Shown here piece by piece: positions 7,003 through 11,948 of a stretch of DNA of 12,986 nt. A model generated the notes under the pieces. That model saw nothing but the letters and a program-made list of their open reading frames with translations, made no database searches and was not told where the DNA came from. The stretch is taken from contig JAJYGY010000021.1 in NCBI GenBank assembly GCA_021790555.1, positions 1 to 12,986 of the forward strand. The letters are read 5' to 3'. The position numbers were made by a program, and so were the translations under genes. The stretch comes from a bacterium. Its GTDB lineage: Bacteria > Oederibacteriota > JAJYGY01. Each line of letters opens with the position of its first letter. Positions within the stretch are counted from its first letter, which is position 1.

Positions 7003-8367
7003 ATGAAAGAAGGGCCTAAATGGCTGGACGGCCAATGCTTCACCGCGGCCATCCTGGACAGCATTTCCGAGGGCGTTTTCACGGTCGACCACGGCTTCCG
7101 CGTGACGTCCTTCAACCGCGCGGCCGAGGACATCACCGGGGTGCCGCGCTCGGAGGCCTTGGGCAGGCCCTGCTTCGAGGTCTTCAAGGCCAGCCTTTGC
7201 GAATCGGGCTGCGCCCTGCGCCACACGCTGAAATCCGGCAGGCCCCTGGTGGAACGGGCCGCCTACATCGTGGACGTCAAGGGGAGGCGGCTTCCCATTT
7301 CCGTCTCGACGGCCCTGCTGAAGGACGCCAGGGGAAGGGTGGTGGGGGGCGCCGAGACCTTCCGCGACCTGTCCCTGGTGGAGGAGCTGCGGCGCGAACT
7401 GAAGGGCCAGGCCCAGGTGGAGGGGCTGGTCAGCCGCAGCCCGGCCATGAAGGCGGTCTTCGAGACCCTGCCCCGGCTGGCCCAGAGCGAAAGCACGGTG
7501 CTCATCCTGGGGGAGACCGGCACGGGCAAGGAACTGGCGGCCCGCGCCCTGCACGCCCGGTCGGCCCGGTCCAAGGGCCCCTTCGTGGCCGTCAACTGCG
7601 CCGCCATCCCGGAACCCCTGCTTGAATCGGAGCTTTTCGGCACCCGCGCCGGGGCCTTCACCGGGGCCCGGGACAAGCCGGGCCGGCTGGCCCAGGCCCG
7701 CGGCGGCACGCTCTTCCTCGACGAGATCGGCGACCTGGGGCCCTCCCTGCAGGCCAAGCTGCTGAGGGTGCTGCAGGAGAAGACCTTCGAACCGCTCGGC
7801 TCGAACCTGCCCCAGCGCCTGGACGCGCGGGTGCTGGCCGCCACGCACCGCGACCTGCCGGCCATGGTCCAGGCCGGCACCTTCCGGCAGGACCTCTACT
7901 ACCGGGTCAACGTGCTGCGCCTCCTGCTGCCCCCCCTGCGCCGGCGGCGCGAGGACATCGGCCTGCTGGCCGCCCATTTCCTGGAACGCCTCCGGCGCCT
8001 CCAGGGCGGCGAGGCCAGGGCCCTGAGCCCCCAGGCCCTGGGCCTGCTGGAGGCCCACGACTGGCCCGGCAACGTCCGCGAGCTGGAGAACGTGCTGGAG
8101 CGCGCCTTCGCCCTCTGCCCGCGGGGGGACATCCTGCCCCTCCACCTGCCCGAGGAATTCCGGGGGCGCCCGCCTGGCCGGGACCCCACCGCCTACCGCC
8201 AGGGCCTGGACGAGGCCAGGCAGGAGGCCGTGCGCGCGGCCATCCTCGCCTCCAAAGGCAACCGCACGGCCGCGGCCCGGCGCCTGGGCATGCACAAGAC
8301 CACCCTCCACCGCATCCTCAAGCGCATGCCAAGCCCCCCGCCCACCGGACCTTCCAAAGACCAGTAG
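7003..8367 (+). CDS. PAS-domain sigma-54-dependent transcriptional activator (enhancer-binding protein)
   Basis: This 454-residue protein has three parts. A PAS sensor domain spans about residues 12-125. A sigma-54 AAA+ domain spans about 143-370, with Walker A GETGTGKE (170-177), the sigma-54 contact loop GAFTGA (217-222), Walker B GGTLFLDEIG (234-243) and the WPGNVRELENV segment (354-364). A Fis-type helix-turn-helix lies at about 405-441. There is no receiver domain, so it should sense a signal directly. The PAS domain has cysteines C57, C66 and C70 in PCFEVFKASLCESGC, which could bind a cofactor or form disulfides. The start at ATG 7003 follows an A/G-run (6991-7000). A terminator and then a sigma-54 promoter lie directly downstream, so its likely target is the operon starting at 8536. 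Confidence 0.95.
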   Translation: MKEGPKWLDGQCFTAAILDSISEGVFTVDHGFRVTSFNRAAEDITGVPRSEALGRPCFEVFKASLCESGCALRHTLKSGRPLVERAAYIVDVKGRRLPISVSTALLKDARGRVVGGAETFRDLSLVEELRRELKGQAQVEGLVSRSPAMKAVFETLPRLAQSESTVLILGETGTGKELAARALHARSARSKGPFVAVNCAAIPEPLLESELFGTRAGAFTGARDKPGRLAQARGGTLFLDEIGDLGPSLQAKLLRVLQEKTFEPLGSNLPQRLDARVLAATHRDLPAMVQAGTFRQDLYYRVNVLRLLLPPLRRRREDIGLLAAHFLERLRRLQGGEARALSPQALGLLEAHDWPGNVRELENVLERAFALCPRGDILPLHLPEEFRGRPPGRDPTAYRQGLDEARQEAVRAAILASKGNRTAAARRLGMHKTTLHRILKRMPSPPPTGPSKDQ

Positions 8368-8389
8368 CACAAAAGCACCTCTTTTCGCG

Positions 8390-8427
8390 AAGCCCCCGTG
8401 GCAATCCCGCCACGGGGGCTTTTTTTT
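8390..8427 (+). terminator. Strong intrinsic terminator after the sigma-54 activator gene
   Basis: A perfect 13-base-pair stem is formed by 8390-8402 (AAGCCCCCGTGGC) and 8409-8421 (GCCACGGGGGCTT), with a six-base loop AATCCC. An unbroken run of eight T residues at 8420-8427 follows. It lies 23 bases after the activator stop codon and should stop transcription coming from the nuo operon or the activator gene, isolating the sigma-54 promoter downstream. On the opposite strand there is no T-run, so it works in one direction. Confidence 0.93.
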
Positions 8428-8451
8428 CGCCCCTTTTTCCGGGGGGCGGAC

Positions 8452-8467
8452 TGGCATCCTTCTTGCC
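8452..8467 (+). promoter_or_regulatory. Sigma-54 (RpoN) promoter for the NifX/permease operon
   Basis: The sequence TGGCATCCTTCTTGCC matches the -24/-12 consensus TGGCACG-N4-TTGCW closely. GG is at 8453-8454 and GC at 8465-8466, separated by exactly ten bases, which is the invariant spacing. Transcription would start near 8478, 58 bases before the first NifX-like gene. The site follows a strong terminator and the gene for a sigma-54 activator, so all three parts of a sigma-54 circuit are together. Upstream activator sites would be expected around 8330-8400. The only candidate dyad I see there is AAAAG-cacct-CTTTT at 8371-8385, which is weak. Confidence 0.8.
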
Positions 8468-8535
8468 TTTCCAGGCAGGGAGGGCGGCGGATGCCCGCGG
8501 TCCAATCCAAGGGAGACGGCGACAAGGAGGATTCC

Positions 8536-8925
8536 ATGAACCGCATCTTGATCGCGATGCCGGTGGAGAAGGGAAGGCTTTCCGGGCACTTCGGGCGGTG
8601 CCGTGAGTTCGTCTTTTTCACCGGGGACGTGGACGCCAAGGCGGTGATCCACGCCCAGACCAGGGAGGCGCCGCCCCACGAACCGGGCGCGGTGCCCAAG
8701 TGGCTGCTGGACCATGGGGTGACCCTGGTGGTGGCCGGCCACCTGGGGGGGAGGGCCCAGGAGATCCTTGAGGAAGGGGGCTGCCGCGTGGTGGCCGGGG
8801 CGCCCGACCTTCCACCCGAGGAACTGGCCCGGCTGGCCCTGGAGGGCCGGCTGGAAGAGCGGGCCTCGGGCTGCTGCGGGGCCCACGAGGACGGGGAAGA
8901 AGGGGGCTGCGGCTGCGGACATTGA
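8536..8925 (+). CDS. NifX/NifB-type iron-molybdenum-cluster-binding domain protein with Cys/His-rich tail
   Basis: The 129-residue protein begins MNRILIAMPVEKGRLSGHFGRC, the start of the PF02579 dinitrogenase FeMo-cofactor domain (about residues 1-105). The family, including NifX, NafY and the C-terminal part of NifB, binds Fe-S or Mo-Fe-S clusters; orange protein of Desulfovibrio binds a Mo-Cu-S cluster. The tail from 112 reads SGCCGAHEDGEEGGCGCGH: four cysteines and two histidines in 18 residues, a likely metal or cluster site. The ATG at 8536 is preceded by AAGGAGG at 8524-8530. An in-frame ATG at 8490 would add 15 residues that do not resemble the domain. It is the first gene after the sigma-54 promoter. 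No nif structural gene is nearby, so nitrogen fixation is not implied. Confidence 0.88.
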   Translation: MNRILIAMPVEKGRLSGHFGRCREFVFFTGDVDAKAVIHAQTREAPPHEPGAVPKWLLDHGVTLVVAGHLGGRAQEILEEGGCRVVAGAPDLPPEELARLALEGRLEERASGCCGAHEDGEEGGCGCGH

Positions 8926-8964
8926 AGGAAGAAGGTTTCGCGGGAAAGCCATTGGGGAGGTGAC

Positions 8965-9222
8965 ATGGAAGCCGAAGCCGGTGGGGTGGAACCCCGGAAG
9001 AAGACGGGGCGTTTCGGCCCCGGGCCTTGCGCGCGCGGACGGGCCTGGGGAAGGGGGCCGGCACGCGGCGCGGGGCCCCACGCAGGGGGCGGGCGCCGGC
9101 AGGAAGGCCGGTGTCGCAGGGCTCCCGGAGCGCCTTTCCATCGGGAAGGCGCCCCGGGTGCGGCGCGGTCCGGGGAGGTGGAGGGCCAACACCCCGGCCG
9201 GCCGCGAGAAGCGGCGCCGTGA
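8965..9222 (+). CDS. Possible small Gly/Arg-rich protein, unrecognised
   Basis: This 85-residue reading frame has unusual support for something so low in complexity. A strong ribosome binding site, GGGGAGGTGAC at 8954-8964, abuts its ATG, and its TGA shares bases with a GTG start of the next gene (GTGA at 9219-9222). The product is rich in Gly, Arg, Ala and Pro with cysteines C22 and C50, and TGRFGPGPCARGRAWGRGP at 14-32 loosely recalls the glycine-rich DUF5320-type proteins often found beside NifX-like genes. Against it, about a quarter of codons end in A or T, more than in neighbouring genes, and frame 2 across the same bases is more GC-ending. It may be a real small gene, a decayed remnant or non-coding spacer. 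Confidence 0.4.
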   Translation: MEAEAGGVEPRKKTGRFGPGPCARGRAWGRGPARGAGPHAGGGRRQEGRCRRAPGAPFHREGAPGAARSGEVEGQHPGRPREAAP

Positions 9223-9635
9223 CCCGCGCCGTTCCCGCCCCGCAGACCGCCGGGGAAGGGCTGGCCGTGACGGTTTTCCAGGGCCAGGTCTCGCCGCTGC
9301 TGGAGGAGGCGCGCCATCTGCTGGTGCTGGGGCCGCGTCCGGGACAGCGCCGCTGCCTGCGCCTGGAAAGGCCCGGCCAGGCCTCCCGGCCCGAGGCCCT
9401 GCGGGCCCTGGGCGTGGGCACGCTGATCTGCGGGGCGGCCTGCCGCGAAACCGAGGCGCTCCTGCGCCGCGCCGGCATCCGGGTGGAGAGCTTCGTGGCG
9501 GGCCGGGTGGAGGAGGTGCTTCGGGCCTTCGCCCAGGGCGGCCTGGGCGAAGGCTGTTTCTGCCAGCCGGGCTGTTCCGGGCGCCGGGCCTGCGGGGCCA
9601 GGGGAAGGCGGGCCAGGGCCGGGAATGGAAACTGA
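9219..9635 (+). CDS. Second NifX-type cluster-binding protein, Cys-rich C-terminus
   Basis: The 138-residue product matches the other common NifX-like subtype in the pattern VFQGQVSPLLEEARHLLVL (19-37), LRALGVGTLICGAACRETEALL (61-82), GIRVESFVAGRVEEVLRAF (86-104) and the ending CFCQPGC (113-119). In the family the ICGA loop and the terminal PGC region are conserved. Seven cysteines are present (46, 71, 75, 113, 115, 119, 125), followed by a basic tail. I prefer GTG 9219, which overlaps the stop of the preceding small frame and keeps the first beta strand (GLAVTVF). GTG 9267, with GGGGAAGGG at 9252-9259, is the alternative and would remove 16 residues. It probably binds a metal-sulfur cluster and may pair with the first NifX-like protein. 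Twenty-three bases separate it from the thioredoxin-like gene. Confidence 0.82.
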   Translation: MTRAVPAPQTAGEGLAVTVFQGQVSPLLEEARHLLVLGPRPGQRRCLRLERPGQASRPEALRALGVGTLICGAACRETEALLRRAGIRVESFVAGRVEEVLRAFAQGGLGEGCFCQPGCSGRRACGARGRRARAGNGN

Positions 9636-9658
9636 AACCAGGCAAACGGGAGGCTGAA

Positions 9659-9895
9659 GTGGAAATCAAGGTGCTGGGAATGGGGTGCGCCAAGTGCAGG
9701 AGCCTGGTGGCCGAGGCCGAAAAGGCCCTGGCCCAGAGCGGCAGGCCGGGCGTGGTGGAGAAGGTGGAGGACATGGCGATGATCACGGCCTTTGGAGTCA
9801 TGCGGACCCCGGCCCTGGTGGTCAACGGCAGGGTGAAGTGCTCGGGCCGGGTGCCCACCGCCAAGGAGATCGGCCCATGGCTGAACGAGGCCTGA
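9659..9895 (+). CDS. Small thioredoxin-fold protein with CAKC active site
   Basis: The 78-residue protein starts MEIKVLGMGCAKCRSL and has the CxxC pair C10/C13, followed by the helix VAEAEKAL and the cis-proline segment VMRTPALVVNGRVKCSGRVP (48-67). This is the pattern of the small redox-active disulfide protein 2 family (TIGR00412), which are minimal thioredoxin-like domains. A third cysteine, C61, lies in the last strand. Start at GTG 9659 has GGGAGG at 9648-9653. The 3' end overlaps the permease start by 19 bases, so the two are likely made together. Members of this family often sit beside PF03773 permeases, which suggests it delivers reductant or a thiol-bound substrate to the transporter. 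No signal peptide is seen, so it should be cytoplasmic. Confidence 0.88.
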   Translation: MEIKVLGMGCAKCRSLVAEAEKALAQSGRPGVVEKVEDMAMITAFGVMRTPALVVNGRVKCSGRVPTAKEIGPWLNEA

Positions 9896-10935
9896 ACGCC
9901 GAGGGGCCGGCCGCGGCCCGGCCGGCCTGGGTCCCGGGGCTGGGACTGGCGCTGGCCTGCGCCGCCTGGGTGCTGATCTACTCCCGGCTGCGGGGACTGG
10001 CGTCCTGGTTCACCTTCGGCCTGGCCGGGCTGGGCCCGTCCAGCCGGTTCGCCGGAGCCGTGGACTTCTTCGCCTTCGAAGGCCCCAAGGTGCTCATGCT
10101 GATGCTGGCGGTGGTCTTCGGGGTGGGCGTGCTGCGCAGCTTCGTCACCCCGGGCAGGGCGCGGGCCATGCTGGCGGGCCGGCGCGAGGCCCTGGGCAAC
10201 GTGCTGGCGGCCCTGCTGGGCATCGCCACGCCCTTCTGCTCCTGCTCGGCCGTGCCGCTTTTCATCGGCTTCGTGACCTCGGGGGTGCCCCTGGGGGTCA
10301 CGCTGACGTTTTTGGTGGCCTCGCCCATGGTCAACGAGGTGGCCCTGGTGCTGCTCTTCGCCCTTTTCGGCTGGAAGGTGGCGGCCCTGTACGTCGGCAC
10401 CGGTCTGGCCGTGGCCATGCTGGCGGGCTGGTTCATCGGGCGCCTGGGCCTGGAGGACTGGGTGGAGCCCTGGGTCTACCAGCTGCGGGCCGCCCCGGGC
10501 GGGGAGATCGAGGCGCGCGGCCTGGCGGAGCGCCTGAAGGCCGGCGGCGTGGCGGTGAGGGACATCGTGGGCAAGGTCTGGCCCTGGGTGCTGGCCGGCA
10601 TCGCCGTGGGGGCCTTCATCCACGGCTACGTGCCGGCCGATTTCATGGCCTCGTTCATGGGCCGGTCGGCCTGGTGGGCCGTGCCCGTTTCGGTGCTGAT
10701 GGGCGTGCCCATGTACAGCAACGCGGCCGGCATCATCCCCATCGTCCAGGCCCTGATGGAGAAGGGCGCCGCCCTTGGCACGGTGCTGGCCTTCATGATG
10801 TCGGTCATCGGGCTGTCCGCGCCCGAGGCCATCATCCTCAGGAAGGTCCTCAAACCCAGGCTGATCGCCCTGTTCTTCGGCACCGTGGCCGCGGGGATCC
10901 TGGTGGTGGGCTACCTTTTCAACGCGGTGTTCTAG
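9877..10935 (+). CDS. PF03773-type permease (DUF318/ArsP-like, UPF0718)
   Basis: This 352-residue integral membrane protein has about eight to ten hydrophobic helices. Two family hallmarks are clear. The first half has ATPFCSCSAVPLFIGF (117-132), continuing to VASPMVNEVAL. The second half has GVPMYSNAAGIIPIVQALM (276-294) and SAPEAIILRKVLKP (314-327). The CSC motif at 121-123 lies in the membrane. Some members, such as ArsP, export trivalent organoarsenicals; many others have no known substrate, so none is assigned here. ATG 9877 has AAGGAGAT at 9863-9870 upstream and lies inside the end of the thioredoxin-like gene. The hydrophilic middle loop (about 192-228) is cytoplasmic in homologues. 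No arsR gene is in the window; control seems to be through sigma-54. Confidence 0.9.
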   Translation: MAERGLNAEGPAAARPAWVPGLGLALACAAWVLIYSRLRGLASWFTFGLAGLGPSSRFAGAVDFFAFEGPKVLMLMLAVVFGVGVLRSFVTPGRARAMLAGRREALGNVLAALLGIATPFCSCSAVPLFIGFVTSGVPLGVTLTFLVASPMVNEVALVLLFALFGWKVAALYVGTGLAVAMLAGWFIGRLGLEDWVEPWVYQLRAAPGGEIEARGLAERLKAGGVAVRDIVGKVWPWVLAGIAVGAFIHGYVPADFMASFMGRSAWWAVPVSVLMGVPMYSNAAGIIPIVQALMEKGAALGTVLAFMMSVIGLSAPEAIILRKVLKPRLIALFFGTVAAGILVVGYLFNAVF

Positions 10936-10985
10936 ATGGGAGGCCGGGCCGGGCATGGGATTTCGGCGGCCTTCGGGGAGGAGCC

Positions 10986-11405
10986 ATGAGACGGGCGCAT
11001 TGGAATCTTGCCGTGGAGGTCCCGGCCCTGGCGGCCTTTTTGGCGCTGCTGGCCACCGGGCTGGTGATGGAGTTCACGCTGCCTCCCGGTTCGCCGTCCA
11101 GGGGGCTTTCGCTTCTGGGGCTCAACCGCCACCAGTGGGGGTACGCGCACTCCTGGGCCGCCTGGATTTTCCTGGGCCTGCTGGCGCTGCACCTGGCCCT
11201 GCACGCCCGCTGGGCCCTGGGCATGTTCCTGGGCCCGCGGGGCTGCGCGCCCTCCAGGCGTGGCCTGGGCTGGGCCTGCCTGGCCCTGCTGGGGCTGGCC
11301 CTGCTGGCGGCCCTGGCGTTGCCCTTCGCCCTTCCCACCGGTTTCCAGGGCTCCGCCGCGGCCGGGCCGGGATGGGGCCGTGGCCGGATGGGGCAGGGAC
11401 GCTGA
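10986..11405 (+). CDS. Small DUF4405-like membrane protein with conserved histidines
   Basis: The 139-residue protein has three likely membrane helices (about 9-31, 53-82, 94-117). The pattern LLGLNRHQWGYAHSWAAWIFLGLLALHLALH (43-73) matches the DUF4405 family (PF14358), which looks like a short cytochrome b and often binds heme through membrane histidines. Candidate ligands are H49, H55, H69 and H73, and H5 lies at the N-terminus. It may pass electrons across the membrane to or from quinone. The start has GGGGAGGAG at 10975-10983. It follows the permease by 50 bases and is the last gene before a terminator, so it probably belongs to the sigma-54 operon. The tail after residue 120 is Gly/Arg-rich and unremarkable. 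Heme binding is inferred, not shown. Confidence 0.8.
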   Translation: MRRAHWNLAVEVPALAAFLALLATGLVMEFTLPPGSPSRGLSLLGLNRHQWGYAHSWAAWIFLGLLALHLALHARWALGMFLGPRGCAPSRRGLGWACLALLGLALLAALALPFALPTGFQGSAAAGPGWGRGRMGQGR

Positions 11406-11408
11406 GGC

Positions 11409-11441
11409 GGATTCCTTCCCGGAACGCCGGGAATCCTTTTT
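11409..11441 (+). terminator. Probable intrinsic terminator after the DUF4405-like gene
   Basis: A GC-rich stem TTCCCGG (11416-11422) pairs with CCGGGAA (11427-11433) around the loop AACG. It can be extended by GGAT (11409-11412) with ATCC (11433-11436) if a small left-side bulge is allowed. Five T residues at 11437-11441 follow. It lies directly after the stop codon at 11405 and separates the permease unit from the thioredoxin/flavoprotein pair. It is weaker than the terminator at 8390, so some read-through is likely. I see no clear promoter in the 50 bases that follow. Confidence 0.65.
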
Positions 11442-11491
11442 CTGGGGTTTGTCTCTGTCCTTGGGACGGACCTCAAGCCAAGGAGAAAGGG

Positions 11492-11938
11492 ATGGAAACC
11501 GCCAAGAACCTTCTGGACTGGACGGCGCGGCACTGGATGGACCTGGGGATGGGGCTGCTGGTGGCCTGGCTGCTCTGGTCGCAACTGGGGATGTGGCTCA
11601 CCCCTGCGGAAAAGGACGATCCGAACAGCCCCCTGATCCACCTGGATTCCGCCAATTTCGACAAGGAGGTCCTGGGTTCGGACAAGCCCGTGCTGGTGGA
11701 CTTCTGGGCGCCCTGGTGCATGCCCTGCCGGGTGCAGGGGCCCATCGTGTCGGCCCTGGCGGTTTCCCTGGCCGGCAAGGCCAGGGTGGGCAAGGTGAAC
11801 GTGCAGGTGGACCCCACCCTGGCCGGCCGCTTCGGCATCGCCGGGATCCCCACGCTGCTCGTCTTCCGCCAGGGCAGGGTGGACCGGCGCTTCACGGGGC
11901 TGACCTCCGAGGCGGAGCTGAAAAAGGCGTTGAACTGA
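11492..11938 (+). CDS. Membrane-anchored thioredoxin with WCMPC active site
   Basis: The 148-residue protein has one hydrophobic segment (about 16-37, LGMGLLVAWLLWSQLGMWL within it) and then a thioredoxin domain (about 47-148). The domain shows PVLVDFWAPWCMPCR (66-80) with the redox pair C76/C79, and the cis-proline P120 in GIAGIPTLLVFRQG. K5 and R13 before the helix and acidic residues after it favour an N-in topology with the thioredoxin domain outside the cytoplasm, but this is a prediction. Active-site WCMPC differs from the usual WCGPC, which should change the redox potential. ATG 11492 has AAGGAG at 11480-11485. The next gene begins 10 bases after its stop, so the two form a pair. A role as thiol reductant or oxidant for sulfur chemistry is plausible but unproven. 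Confidence 0.9.
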   Translation: METAKNLLDWTARHWMDLGMGLLVAWLLWSQLGMWLTPAEKDDPNSPLIHLDSANFDKEVLGSDKPVLVDFWAPWCMPCRVQGPIVSALAVSLAGKARVGKVNVQVDPTLAGRFGIAGIPTLLVFRQGRVDRRFTGLTSEAELKKALN

Positions 11939-11948
11939 GGGGGAGGCC

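Noticed and set aside
8398..8535. Upstream starts for the first NifX-like gene (8398 and ATG 8490)
   Set aside because: 8398 lies inside the terminator, upstream of the sigma-54 promoter. ATG 8490 would add non-family residues, whereas ATG 8536 begins exactly at the domain with AAGGAGG before it.
8536..9635. Nitrogen fixation locus
   Set aside because: NifX-like domains occur widely outside nif clusters, and no nifH, nifD, nifK, nifE or nifN is visible here.
8768..9895. 375-codon open frame spanning the two NifX genes into the thioredoxin-like gene
   Set aside because: Only its last 78 codons resemble a protein family. The rest is out of frame with both NifX genes and consists of Gly/Arg/Pro-rich filler from GC bias.
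11441..11491. Sigma-54 promoter before the anchored thioredoxin
   Set aside because: TGG at 11443-11445 is present, but no GC follows at the required ten-base spacing.
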